DNA of 33,679 nt from Bauldia sp. (GCF_020442045.1 NZ_JAGRLA010000049.1:1-33679), one strand, 5' to 3'. Positions 25,023 through 33,353 are shown, counted from the stretch's first letter. Numbers and translations are program-made. Notes: a model not told the origin generated them from the letters alone.

Positions 25023-26237
25023 GTGAACATTCTCGCGCGTACGGCGATCGTGCCTTCCCTGACCACGCCGGATATTGCGACGGCGGTCTCGCGCATCGCG
25101 GAGATTTCGGTGGTTACCGACCCGCGTGCGATCGAGGACGAGTGGCGGCGGTTCGAGACCTCGGCCATCGGCCACGTGTTCCAGACCTTCGATTTTGTCC
25201 GCCCCTGGCTCCAGAAGATCGGCGCCGACGAGATCGCGCCACGGATCGTGGTCGGTCGCGAGCTTCGCGGCGACATCGTCTTTCTGCTCCCATTCGGCAT
25301 TCGCCGTTGCCTGGGCGCGACCCTGCTGGAGTGGCTGGGCGGTCCGTATGCGGACTATCACGCCGGGCTTTTCGCGCCGCATCTGCTTGCCTCGCTTGCC
25401 GGGGACAAGGCCCTGCGGCTGGCGCTCGTCGAAGCCGCCATGGCGCCCTTGAGGGCGGAGGTCGACGTGGTCCATTTCCGGCATCAGCCCGAGACGCTCG
25501 GCGACTATCCCAATCCGTTTGCCGCCTGGCATCCCTCGCATCACAGGAGGCGGGCGCATTGGACCCGCCTCGCCCCGGATTGGGACACCTATTACCGCTC
25601 GAAACGCAATTCGAGCTCGCGGCGGCACGACCGGCTTAAATGGGAGAAGATGGCGGACCTTGGTCCGGTCGCCATCATCGATGCCGAACGACCGGCAGAC
25701 TCGCGGCGCATCCTGGCGGCGCTTTTCGAGCAGAAGGACCGGACGCTGGCCGCCGGCGGCGTGCCGCCCTTCTTCGCCAGTCGCAAGGTCAGGGCCTTTT
25801 ACGAGGCAATGGCGCTCAAGCCGTATCCCGCCGGGCCCGCCCATGTCTCGGCCATCGAGTGCGACGGCCGCATCGTCGCGACCAACTGGGGCCTCGTTCG
25901 CGGCAACCGTTACTACTACGTCATGACCTCATACGAAGGCGGGGCGGTCTCGCGCTATTCACCCGGCCGCGCGCTGATGCGCCATCTCATGCGCTGGTCG
26001 ATCGAACGCGGCATCTCCGAATTCGACTTCACGGTAGGTGACGAGGATTTCAAGTCGCACTGGTGCGAGGAGAACGAATACCTGCGCGGCAGCCTCAGGG
26101 TCTTTCATCCGCGTGGCGCCCTTCTCGGGGCCGCGCTGGCGGGCGTCCGGTCGACAAAGCAGCTTGTCACCACGAGTCCGCAACTGACCCGGCTTGCCAA
26201 TCAGCTGCGCTGCCGGCTCGCCGCGAAACGCGGCTGA
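25023..26237 (+). CDS. GNAT-fold acetyltransferase, CelD/BcsL-like
   Basis: A 404-residue protein. GTG 25023 was chosen with a weak AGG 6 bases upstream; TTG 25020 directly precedes it. The layout matches the large 'CelD/BcsL-like' or FemAB-like acyltransferases: an N-terminal GNAT-like half, then FFASRKVRAFYEAMALKP, a beta strand AHVSAIECDGRIVATNWGLV, and the conserved SRYSPGRALMRHLMRWSIER and FDFTVGDEDFKSHWC. Members are linked to polysaccharide acylation or to cellulose and capsule synthesis. There is no signal peptide, so it is cytoplasmic. Its 3' end overlaps the convergent glycosyltransferase gene by 37 bases, and together they may act on one surface glycan (inference). Confidence 0.82.
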   Translation: MNILARTAIVPSLTTPDIATAVSRIAEISVVTDPRAIEDEWRRFETSAIGHVFQTFDFVRPWLQKIGADEIAPRIVVGRELRGDIVFLLPFGIRRCLGATLLEWLGGPYADYHAGLFAPHLLASLAGDKALRLALVEAAMAPLRAEVDVVHFRHQPETLGDYPNPFAAWHPSHHRRRAHWTRLAPDWDTYYRSKRNSSSRRHDRLKWEKMADLGPVAIIDAERPADSRRILAALFEQKDRTLAAGGVPPFFASRKVRAFYEAMALKPYPAGPAHVSAIECDGRIVATNWGLVRGNRYYYVMTSYEGGAVSRYSPGRALMRHLMRWSIERGISEFDFTVGDEDFKSHWCEENEYLRGSLRVFHPRGALLGAALAGVRSTKQLVTTSPQLTRLANQLRCRLAAKRG

Positions 26238-27970
26238 CCCTCGGGCCGTGCCTGGCGGCGCCCGACATGCGGCGTCTTCTCCCAATGGTGTGGCCGGGTC
26301 GCCAGCTGGATAACCGCCCTGACGCAGGCGATCGCCATGAGCAGCCAGTAGAAGGGGAGCCAGACCACTCCGGTCATCGCCCATCCCCGTCGCCGCAGGG
26401 CGAGCGTCCGCCGGGCAAGGACGGCGATCGCCACATAGCCGGCGATCAGGTTGAAGAGGTTGAGGCCGACGATCGCCGCGACGAGCGGATCCCCGTTCCA
26501 CATCGACAGCGGGTCGCCGGCGACGAGGATTGGCGTTGCCAGGAATAGCGGATGCGCAACCGCCGATACGATCATGCCCATCCCGACAAGCATGAAGCCG
26601 CAGGTCTGGCGGAATCCGATCTCCCGCGAGAACCGCAGCGGCTGCCGCAGGCAGACCAGCCAGGTCTGCAGCCAGCCCTTGAACCATCGCGACCGCTGGC
26701 GAAGCCACGGCCCGAAGGCGGCAGGCGCCTCCTCGCCGGTCGGCAGGAGGATCGTCGCGACCCGGTAGCCGAAGCGGGCGAAGCGGATGCCGAGATCGGC
26801 ATCCTCGGTGACATTGAACGGGTCCCATCCGCCGACATGCTCGATGGCCGAACGCCGGAAGTGGTTGGAGGTACCGCCGAGCGGCAGGGGGAGGCGAAGC
26901 TCGGCGAGTGCCGGCAGGATTCCATCGAAGACGGTCGAATATTCGATCGCGAACAGCCGGGTGATGAGGTTCTTCCGCGCATTGTCGATGACGATCGGCG
27001 CCTGCAGGCAGGCAAGCCGGTCGTCGTTGCGCCGGAAGGTTTCGAAGGCTTCGCGGAGCTGGCCGGGATGGGGGAGGTCCTCCGCGTCATAAATAGCGAC
27101 GAAATCGCCGCGCGCGAAGGTCAGGGCATATTGCAGTGCCATTGGCTTGGTACGCGGCCCGGCGCCATCGGGCACGATGACGATCTCGTAGGGCGTGCCG
27201 GGCGCGGCATGGGTTGCCGCGAAGCGGGTCGCGGCGTCATCCTCCTCGACGACGAGCTTTATGTCGAGCCGGTCGCGGGGCCAGTCGATCCGGTCAAACG
27301 CCGCCACGATCTGCCGGACGATATGCGCCTCGTGGAGGAGCGGCACCAGGATGGTGTAGACCGGCAATATCGTCTCGTCGGCCGGCGCCACGGCGGGAGA
27401 AGCGCGAAGCGGTACGCGTCCCGCGGCGGCAAAGCGCAACATCGAGACGCCGAGGAAGAAGAAGGCGGCGACGAGATCGACGAGGAATATCGTTGTCGAG
27501 GGCGAGACGAGCATTGCGGCGAGAATCGCCATCATTGCCGCCCCGCCGATGACGGCCTGGCGCCGGGTGACCGTGCGTCGTGCCGAAAAGCGCGGGTCGA
27601 CACGCTCGAGGCGGTTGAGCGCCAGGGACGCGTAACCATCCTCGCCCGCCCGCCGCAATGCGGCGCGGATCGCGGTCGGCGTCGCGACCGCCAGGCGACG
27701 CCGGACGGTCGGGTGCCGTGCGAGCCAATGGCCGATCGCCGGCATGATCTCCTCGCTCGGCGCGAGATAGGCGCTTCCTTCCTCGCCGGCGTCCATCGCG
27801 AAGGTGCCGCGCTCGATACCGCTCAGGTCGGAATAGGCGTTGGGGCCGAGGACCACATGTGGTGTATAGGAGAGGCCAAGCCGGCGCGCGCGGCGGCGGT
27901 ACACCGCTTCCTCGCCGCCGGACGCGGCCGCAACGACGTCCGGCCGATCGAAAGGATCGACGCGCGCCAA
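26201..27970 (-). CDS. Processive family-2 glycosyltransferase, membrane protein
   Basis: A 589-residue protein if started at TTG 27970, which follows GGGGGGA by 6 bases. The frame stays open far upstream, but the next ATG (28066) sits on the same CATG as the divergent gene start and has no support. Residues 17-130 resemble the MshEN-like N-terminal region of XagB-type transferases. Two membrane helices (about 139-180) precede the GT-A domain: EDD at 243-245, DAED at 295-298, TED at 388-390 and QRSRW at 425-429, the D,D,D,QxxRW set of processive enzymes. Several helices follow (about 450-570). It would polymerise and export a beta-linked polysaccharide; the sugar is unknown. No PilZ domain is seen. 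Confidence 0.85.
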   Translation of the reverse strand: MARVDPFDRPDVVAAASGGEEAVYRRRARRLGLSYTPHVVLGPNAYSDLSGIERGTFAMDAGEEGSAYLAPSEEIMPAIGHWLARHPTVRRRLAVATPTAIRAALRRAGEDGYASLALNRLERVDPRFSARRTVTRRQAVIGGAAMMAILAAMLVSPSTTIFLVDLVAAFFFLGVSMLRFAAAGRVPLRASPAVAPADETILPVYTILVPLLHEAHIVRQIVAAFDRIDWPRDRLDIKLVVEEDDAATRFAATHAAPGTPYEIVIVPDGAGPRTKPMALQYALTFARGDFVAIYDAEDLPHPGQLREAFETFRRNDDRLACLQAPIVIDNARKNLITRLFAIEYSTVFDGILPALAELRLPLPLGGTSNHFRRSAIEHVGGWDPFNVTEDADLGIRFARFGYRVATILLPTGEEAPAAFGPWLRQRSRWFKGWLQTWLVCLRQPLRFSREIGFRQTCGFMLVGMGMIVSAVAHPLFLATPILVAGDPLSMWNGDPLVAAIVGLNLFNLIAGYVAIAVLARRTLALRRRGWAMTGVVWLPFYWLLMAIACVRAVIQLATRPHHWEKTPHVGRRQARPEGQPRFAASRQRS

Positions 27971-28064
27971 AAAATGTCCCCCCGCCCGACACCTTCTTGG
28001 GTGCCTGTAATCATTGGCTGTATTCCATCCCAAAACGACTTGCGAGTGAAGCGAAAAGACGGAC

Positions 28065-28973
28065 ATGGCGGAGAAGCGCGCGAATTCACCGACATCCCTG
28101 CGGCGCCTCGTGGCGGTCGCCGGCATTCTGCTCGGGACTGTCGTCATCGTCTCGGGATGGACGGCGACCGGCAACGTCGCGGCCAGGAGCCGGGAGCTGG
28201 GTGAGGTAGAACCGACGATCCCCAGCTTCTGGGATCCCAAGCGGCGGATCGAGCGGCCGCCGGCCGGTTCGGTGCCGGCGATCCGCTTCCTTACGACCAG
28301 CGACTTCCCGCCGTTCAATTTCCTCAACGAGGACGGGCGTCTGAGCGGTTTCAACGTCGATCTCGCCCGCGCCATTTGCGACGAGCTGGCCATCCGCTGC
28401 ACGATCCAGACGCGGGAATGGGACGATCTGCTGAGGGCGTTGCGCGACGGGAATGCCGACGCCATCATCGCCGGCATGGCGATTACATCGGAGGCCCGGC
28501 AGGAGCTGGATTTCTCCGATGTCTACATGCGTTCCCCAGGCCGTTTCGTGGTCCGCGCGGACAGCGAGCCCTTCGAGCCGACGGTGGAGGGGCTGGCCGG
28601 GAAGACCCTCGCAGTGGTTGCCCGAAGCGCCCACGAGGCCTATCTCGCCGCCTTCTTTCCGGAAGTCGGCCGCAGGCTCTATGCGACACCGGAGGCGGCC
28701 CGGGAAGCCCTGAAGTCGGGCGAGGCGGACGCGCATTTCGGCGACGGCATGCAGTTGAGCTTCTGGCTGCAGAGCGATGCCGCCGACAATTGCTGCGTCT
28801 TTGCCGGGGGCCCCTATCTGGAATCGCGCTTCTTCGGTGAAGGGATGGCGATCGCCATGCCGCGCGGATCGGCCGACCTCAAGCAGGCGATCGATTCCGC
28901 CCTTGCATCGCTTTACGAGAAGGGTGTCTTCGCGGAACTCTACCTCCGCTCCTTCCCTGTCGGCTTCTTCTGA
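28065..28973 (+). CDS. Membrane-anchored solute-binding protein (SBP_bac_3 family)
   Basis: A 302-residue protein with one N-terminal hydrophobic helix (about residues 14-34) and no obvious cleavage site or lipobox, followed by a 40-residue linker. The binding domain starts about residue 72: IRFLTTSDFPPFNFLNEDGR then GFNVDLARAICDELAI, LRDGNADAIIAGMAIT, and RQELDFSDVYMRSPGRFVVR. This is the amino-acid-binding (HisJ/GlnH) fold. No permease or ATPase gene is adjacent, so it may serve a remote transporter or act as a sensor or enzyme-associated protein. It starts at ATG 28065, 94 bp from the divergent glycosyltransferase start. Confidence 0.85.
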   Translation: MAEKRANSPTSLRRLVAVAGILLGTVVIVSGWTATGNVAARSRELGEVEPTIPSFWDPKRRIERPPAGSVPAIRFLTTSDFPPFNFLNEDGRLSGFNVDLARAICDELAIRCTIQTREWDDLLRALRDGNADAIIAGMAITSEARQELDFSDVYMRSPGRFVVRADSEPFEPTVEGLAGKTLAVVARSAHEAYLAAFFPEVGRRLYATPEAAREALKSGEADAHFGDGMQLSFWLQSDAADNCCVFAGGPYLESRFFGEGMAIAMPRGSADLKQAIDSALASLYEKGVFAELYLRSFPVGFF

Positions 28974-29071
28974 GCGAGCGCCTGGTCCAGCGCAAACCGG
29001 CCCGTCGCGGCGCCTGTCCGGCGGAAATCGGCGGCTACCCACAGATTCGACCGGTTCCGCCCCGTCCGACC

Positions 29072-29100
29072 CTTGCCACACCGCGTCCGGGGCATGATAT
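29072..29100 (+). promoter_or_regulatory. Putative ffs promoter
   Basis: CTTGCC (29072-29077) resembles the alphaproteobacterial -35 CTTGAC, and TGATAT (29095-29100) is a possible -10 sixteen or seventeen bases later. Initiation would fall at about 29105-29108, the expected 5' end of the SRP RNA. The -10 is weak. Confidence 0.35.
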
Positions 29101-29104
29101 GGTG

Positions 29105-29212
29105 GGCCGGGAAGTCGGCGGCGGACGTGCTCCTCGCCAACCGGGTCAGGTCCGGAAGGAAGCAGCCCTAACGAGTTTCGGCGCGGGTCGCTCGTCCGGC
29201 TTCCTTCTTGCC
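29105..29212 (+). ncRNA. ffs: Signal recognition particle RNA (4.5S-type)
   Basis: The segment GGTCAGGTCCGGAAGGAAGC (29145-29164) followed by AGCCCTAA is the near-invariant apical domain of bacterial SRP RNA that binds the Ffh M domain: the GGAA tetraloop region and the asymmetric loop are present. The flanks pair into one long arm: GGGAAGTCGG (from 29109) with CCGGCTTCC (29197-29204). The length is about 100 nt, normal for a 4.5S-type RNA without an Alu domain. Its position directly upstream of dnaX is typical in alphaproteobacteria. The ends are approximate. Confidence 0.93.
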
Positions 29213-29232
29213 TCGCCGGGCCTAGTCGATTC

Positions 29233-29272
29233 CGGGAAGACTGGCTTCCCGCGGGCCGGCCACCGGGCCGGC
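29233..29272 (+). other. Two tandem hairpins between ffs and dnaX
   Basis: Hairpin 1 is CGGGAAG/CTTCCCG (29233-29239, 29245-29251) and hairpin 2 is GCCGGCC/GGCCGGC (29255-29261, 29266-29272). Both have perfect 7-bp stems and short loops; neither is followed by a U-tract. They may mark the processing or 3' boundary of ffs or moderate read-through into dnaX. Confidence 0.5.
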
Positions 29273-29327
29273 GCGGATCGCCCTCTGGCTTCGGCTTGGA
29301 CAGAATCGGGCGGACGGGCAGCGAAGA

Positions 29328-31103
29328 ATGGACGGCAGCACCCATCAGGAGGCGGATACCGGCCACTATCGCGTTCTCGCGCGCAAGTACCGGCCGGAAA
29401 GCTTCGCCGATCTCATCGGCCAGGAGCCGATGGTCCGCACCCTGACCAACGCCTTCGACACCGGCCGCATCGCGCAGGCCTACATGCTGACCGGCGTCCG
29501 CGGCGTCGGCAAGACGACCACCGCCCGCATCCTCGCGCGTGCCCTGAACTATTCGGTTCCCGGCAAGGTCGACCGGCCGACCATCCACATGGAAGAGCCA
29601 GGCGAGCATTGCGCCGCGATCATGGAAGGCCGCCATATCGACGTCATCGAGATGGACGCCGCCTCCCATACCGGCATCGACGACATCCGCGAGATCATCG
29701 AGGCCTCGCGCTACAAGCCGGCGGTCGCCCGCTACAAGGTCTACATCATCGACGAGGTGCACATGCTCTCGAAGGCCGCCTTCAACGGCCTTCTGAAGAC
29801 GCTCGAGGAGCCCCCCGAGCATGTGAAATTCGTCTTCGCCACCACCGAGATCCGCAAGGTGCCGGTGACCGTCCTCTCCCGCTGCCAGCGCTTCGATCTG
29901 CGGCGCATCGAGGCCGGGCGGCTGATCGACCTGATGCGCGGCATCGTTGCCAGGGAAGGCGTCGAGATCGAGGACGAGGCGCTGGTGATGCTTGCCCGCG
30001 CCGCCGAGGGCTCGGCGCGCGACTCGCTGTCGCTCCTCGACCAGGCGATCGCCCATGCCAGCGGCCGGGTCGAGGCGTCGGCGGTGCGCTCGATGCTCGG
30101 CCTTGCCGATCGCGCGCTGATCATCGACCTCTTCGGCGAATTGATGCGCGGCGGGATCGCCGGCGCGCTGGAGCGGCTGAAGGCGCTCTACGACGTTGGC
30201 GCCGATCCGGCCGTGGTTCTCGAGGACATTGCCGCCTTCACCCACCTCGTCACCCGGCTGAAGCTCGCGCCCGAGGCGGCCGCCGACGACAGCCTCACCG
30301 AGGAGGAAAAGACCAGGGGGCTCGAATTCGCCGGGAAGCTCTCTCTGAAGGTGCTGGCGCGCACCTGGCAGATGCTGCTGAAGGGGATCGAGGAGACCCG
30401 CGCGGCAAGCCGGCCGCTGGCCGCCGCGGACATGGTGCTGGTGCGGATCGCCCATGCCGCCGACCTGCCGACGCCGGACGATGCCTTGCGCGCCATCCGC
30501 GACGGTGCGCCGATGCCGGCCGGCGCTCCGCCATCTTCGCCGCCGCCACCGCCTGCCGGCGGCGAGCCGCGTGCCCGTCTTGCGTCCATCGGAGGGTCGT
30601 CGCCGATGCCGGCGCCTTCGGCACCGGAACCGGCTCCGACTCCGCCGCCCGCCGTCGACGCCCCGCCCGCGGTCCGCCTCGAGACCTTCGAGCAGCTGGT
30701 GGCGCTGGCGACAGAGAAGCGCGACCTCAAGTGGAAGCACGCGCTTGAGCATTACGTCCGGATCGAGCGCTTCGAGGATGGACGGATCGAGCTCGCGGTC
30801 ACCGAGGACGCGCCGCGGACCCTCGCCGGCGACCTGTCGCGCACGCTGGAGCAATGGACGAGCCGCCGGTGGATGGTCGCGGTCGCGCGGGAGGCCGCGG
30901 CCCAGACCATCGCCGAGGCGCGAAGCGCGGCCCGCGAGCAACTGGTCGACGACGCGCGCTCCGACCCGGTGGTCGCGGCGGTGCTCGCCAGGTTTCCCGG
31001 CGCCGAGATCGTCAATGTCCGGATCCGGGCGGGCGAGGGCGATGCGGCGCTGTCCGACGGCAGCGACGTCGTGGCCGTTGCCGAGGAAGACCTCGACGAC
31101 TAG
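29328..31103 (+). CDS. dnaX: DNA polymerase III subunits gamma/tau
   Basis: A 591-residue clamp-loader ATPase. The N-terminus reads YRVLARKYRPESFADLIGQE. Walker A GVRGVGKT is at 56-63; YIIDEVHMLSKAAFNGLLKT holds Walker B; the arginine-finger motif SRC follows in TVLSRCQRFDLR. The four-cysteine zinc module of the E. coli protein is reduced to one Cys (EEPGEHCAAIMEGRH), which is common in alphaproteobacteria. Residues about 400-450 are a Pro/Ala-rich linker and the rest is the tau C-terminal part that contacts the polymerase and helicase. I saw no A-rich slippery site for making a short gamma form. It is followed by ybaB, the usual order. Confidence 0.96.
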   Translation: MDGSTHQEADTGHYRVLARKYRPESFADLIGQEPMVRTLTNAFDTGRIAQAYMLTGVRGVGKTTTARILARALNYSVPGKVDRPTIHMEEPGEHCAAIMEGRHIDVIEMDAASHTGIDDIREIIEASRYKPAVARYKVYIIDEVHMLSKAAFNGLLKTLEEPPEHVKFVFATTEIRKVPVTVLSRCQRFDLRRIEAGRLIDLMRGIVAREGVEIEDEALVMLARAAEGSARDSLSLLDQAIAHASGRVEASAVRSMLGLADRALIIDLFGELMRGGIAGALERLKALYDVGADPAVVLEDIAAFTHLVTRLKLAPEAAADDSLTEEEKTRGLEFAGKLSLKVLARTWQMLLKGIEETRAASRPLAAADMVLVRIAHAADLPTPDDALRAIRDGAPMPAGAPPSSPPPPPAGGEPRARLASIGGSSPMPAPSAPEPAPTPPPAVDAPPAVRLETFEQLVALATEKRDLKWKHALEHYVRIERFEDGRIELAVTEDAPRTLAGDLSRTLEQWTSRRWMVAVAREAAAQTIAEARSAAREQLVDDARSDPVVAAVLARFPGAEIVNVRIRAGEGDAALSDGSDVVAVAEEDLDD

Positions 31104-31151
31104 GACACCCGGCAACGGGATTTTTCGGTTCGTGACGCGGAAGGAGACGAC

Positions 31152-31481
31152 ATGGCGCTCGGCGACATGATGGGAATGATGAAGCAGGCCAAGCAGCTTC
31201 AGGAGAAGATGCAGGCCATGCAGGACGAGGTCGCCGCGATGGAGATCGAGGGCTCTGCCGGCGGCGGACTGGTCAAGGTGACGATGAACGGCAAGGGCGA
31301 GGTGAAGGGTGTCGACATCGACCCGTCGCTGCTGAAGCCCGAGGAAGCCGAGATCGTCGAGGATCTGATCGTCGCCGCTTGCGGCGACGCCCGCACCAAG
31401 GGCGATACGCTGCTTCAGGACAAGATGCGCGAAATGACCGGCGGCATGGCCTTGCCGCCCGGCCTCAAGCTGCCATTCTAG
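31152..31481 (+). CDS. YbaB/EbfC family nucleoid-associated protein
   Basis: A 109-residue DNA-binding protein starting at ATG 31152 with GGAAGGAGACG upstream. Typical family features are the N-terminal coiled helix DMMGMMKQAKQLQEKMQ, the strand region GLVKVTMNGKGEVKGVDIDP, and the C-terminal MTGGMALPPGLKLPF. Dimers form a tweezer-like shape that binds DNA. In most bacteria the gene sits between dnaX and recR and is co-transcribed with them. Here two unrelated genes separate it from recR. Confidence 0.95.
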   Translation: MALGDMMGMMKQAKQLQEKMQAMQDEVAAMEIEGSAGGGLVKVTMNGKGEVKGVDIDPSLLKPEEAEIVEDLIVAACGDARTKGDTLLQDKMREMTGGMALPPGLKLPF

Positions 31482-31484
31482 ACA

Positions 31485-32186
31485 ATGGCCGGAGCGCAAT
31501 GCGCGGTGGTTTCCGGCGCCGCCGGCGGCCTTGGCCGCGCCCTGGCGGAAGGATTCCTTGAGGCCGGCTACACGGTGACCGGCGTCGACAGGGCCGACCA
31601 GGGCTGGTTTGCGCCGGGCTTCGACTATGTCCGGCTCGACATCGCCGACAACGACGCGGTCGCCCGGTTCGGGGCCGGGCGCGAGCGCCTCGACGTCCTG
31701 GTCAACGCCGCCGGCATCATCCGCCGCGGCAAGGAATTCGACGCGCAAGTCTTCGCCGATGTCGTCGACATCAATCTCACCGGCACGATGCGGCTTTCCA
31801 CCGCCTGCCGGCCGGCGCTTGCCCGGAACGGCGGCGGCTCGGTGGTCAATATCGCCTCCATGCTTTCCTTCTTCGGCGGCGCGCTGGTGCCGGGCTATGC
31901 GGCCTCCAAGGGTGGCATCGTCACCCTGACCAAGTCGCTCGCCATCGCCTGGGCCAAGGACGGCATCCGGGTCAATGCCGTGGCGCCCGGCTGGATCGCG
32001 ACCCCGCTGACCCAGCAGTTGCAGGACGATCCCGACCGCAGCCGCGCCATCCTCGAGCGCACGCCGATGGCGCGCTGGGGGACGCCGTCCGACCTGGTCG
32101 GGCCGGCCCTCTTCCTGGCGAGCGCCGCCGCCCGTTTCGTCACCGGCGTGGTGTTGCCGGTCGATGGCGGCTATTCCTCGATGTGA
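31485..32186 (+). CDS. SDR family oxidoreductase between ybaB and recR
   Basis: A 233-residue classical short-chain dehydrogenase: cofactor loop GAAGGLG (residues 11-17), Asp35 in TGVDRAD suggesting NAD, NAAG at 74-77, catalytic Ser125, Tyr138 and Lys142 (NIASMLSFFGG...YAASKGG), and VDGGYSSM at the C-terminus. It starts three bases after the ybaB stop, so it is co-transcribed and probably translationally coupled. The close-by cupin gene suggests they act on the same compound. Codon use and GC content look like its neighbours, so there is no sign of recent transfer. Confidence 0.88.
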   Translation: MAGAQCAVVSGAAGGLGRALAEGFLEAGYTVTGVDRADQGWFAPGFDYVRLDIADNDAVARFGAGRERLDVLVNAAGIIRRGKEFDAQVFADVVDINLTGTMRLSTACRPALARNGGGSVVNIASMLSFFGGALVPGYAASKGGIVTLTKSLAIAWAKDGIRVNAVAPGWIATPLTQQLQDDPDRSRAILERTPMARWGTPSDLVGPALFLASAAARFVTGVVLPVDGGYSSM

Positions 32187-32213
32187 CCGTCGCCACGACA
32201 CACGGAAGCAACC

Positions 32214-32735
32214 ATGGCCATCGACGACCCCGATCCCCGCATGCCCTACCAGTTCCCGATGCCGCCGGAGACCGCAGACGACATCGTCGTGCCGAGCGTC
32301 CTGCCCGAGGACGGGCGGGTCTGGGTGCCGCAGGCGGAGAATGTCTGGTTCCGTCCGCTCTGCCTCAGCGCGTCGCAGGGCTACTGGGTCAACCTGCTGA
32401 AGGTGACGCGCTCCGGCGTACTGACCCGCCATCGCCACACCAATCCCGTCCACGGCTATGTGCTGAAGGGGCGCTGGCACTATCTCGAGCATGACTGGGT
32501 GGCGACCGAGGGCGGCTATGTCTACGAGCCTCCGGGCGAGACCCATACCCTGGTCGTGCCGGACGACGTCGACGAGATGATCACCATGTTCCAGGTCAAC
32601 GGCCTGATGCTCTACGTCGACCCCTGGGGCAAGGCGCTCGGCTTCGAGGACGTCTTCACCAAGATCGACATGTGCCGCAGGCACTATGCCGACTGCGGCC
32701 TCGGCGCCGACTTCGTCGACCGGTTCGTTCGCTGA
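32214..32735 (+). CDS. Cupin-domain protein (2,4'-dihydroxyacetophenone dioxygenase-like)
   Basis: A 173-residue protein with a single cupin fold. The metal-site motifs are TRHRHTNPVHGYVLKG (His73, His75 and His80) and PPGETHTL (His111). The N-terminal VWVPQAENVWFRPLCLSASQG and the C-terminal MLYVDPWGKALGFEDVFTK resemble the family annotated as 2,4'-dihydroxyacetophenone dioxygenase or ChrR-like cupin. It is likely a metal-dependent dioxygenase or small-molecule-binding protein; the true substrate is unknown. It sits 27 bases after the SDR and 3 bases before recR, clearly in one transcript. Confidence 0.85.
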   Translation: MAIDDPDPRMPYQFPMPPETADDIVVPSVLPEDGRVWVPQAENVWFRPLCLSASQGYWVNLLKVTRSGVLTRHRHTNPVHGYVLKGRWHYLEHDWVATEGGYVYEPPGETHTLVVPDDVDEMITMFQVNGLMLYVDPWGKALGFEDVFTKIDMCRRHYADCGLGADFVDRFVR

Positions 32736-32738
32736 GCC

Positions 32739-33347
32739 ATGTCCCGTTCCGTCGCCGGTCCCGAGATCGAACGCCTGATCCAGCTTCTCGCGCGGCTGCC
32801 CGGCCTCGGGCCGCGTTCGGCGCGGCGGGCGGCGCTCCACCTGATCAACAAGAAGGACGAGCTGCTTGTCCCGCTCGCCAAGGCGATGGATATCGCGGCG
32901 GAGAAGATCGTCGTCTGCTCGACCTGCGGCAATGTTGACACCACCGATCCCTGCATGATCTGCACCGATCCGCGGCGCGACCCCTCGACCATCGTCGTGG
33001 TCGAGGAAGTCGCCGACCTCTGGGCGCTGGAGCGGGCGACCGCGATCAACGCCCGCTATCATGTGCTCGGCGGCGTGCTGTCGCCGCTCGACGGCATCGG
33101 ACCGGACGACATCGGCATCGCCAGCCTCGCGCGCCGGGTCGCGGAGGGCGGCGTCAGCGAGGTGATCATCGCCGTCAACGCCACCGTCGAGGGCCAGACC
33201 ACCGCCCACTACATCACCGACCAGATCGCCGGCCATGGCGTGAAGATCTCGCGCCTCGCCCATGGCGTGCCGGTCGGCGGCGAGCTCGATTACCTAGACG
33301 AGGGAACCCTCGCCGCCGCGATCCGCAGCCGCACGCCTTTCGTCTGA
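32739..33347 (+). CDS. recR: Recombination mediator protein RecR
   Basis: A 202-residue protein of normal length. The N-terminal helix-hairpin-helix is [19 protein letters not shown]. The zinc finger has Cys60, Cys63, Cys72 and Cys75 ([18 protein letters not shown]). The Toprim domain includes [18 protein letters not shown], and the C-terminal Walker-B-like region contains [23 protein letters not shown]. RecR works with RecO (and RecF) to load RecA at single-strand gaps. It is the last gene before the hairpin repeat array. Confidence 0.97.
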   Translation: MSRSVAGPEIERLIQLLARLPGLGPRSARRAALHLINKKDELLVPLAKAMDIAAEKIVVCSTCGNVDTTDPCMICTDPRRDPSTIVVVEEVADLWALERATAINARYHVLGGVLSPLDGIGPDDIGIASLARRVAEGGVSEVIIAVNATVEGQTTAHYITDQIAGHGVKISRLAHGVPVGGELDYLDEGTLAAAIRSRTPFV

Positions 33348-33353
33348 GGTCCT

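Noticed and set aside
29328..31103. Programmed frameshift in dnaX to give a gamma form
   Set aside because: No A-AAA-AAG type slippery run followed by a stem was seen near the expected site; the proline-rich linker region is not A-rich.
28086..33263. Very long open frame on the minus strand (about 1,700 codons) opposite the binding protein, ffs, dnaX, ybaB, SDR, cupin and recR
   Set aside because: It is antisense to several well-supported genes and an SRP RNA, has no recognisable domain and reads as His/Arg/Gly-rich shadow translation typical of GC-rich DNA.
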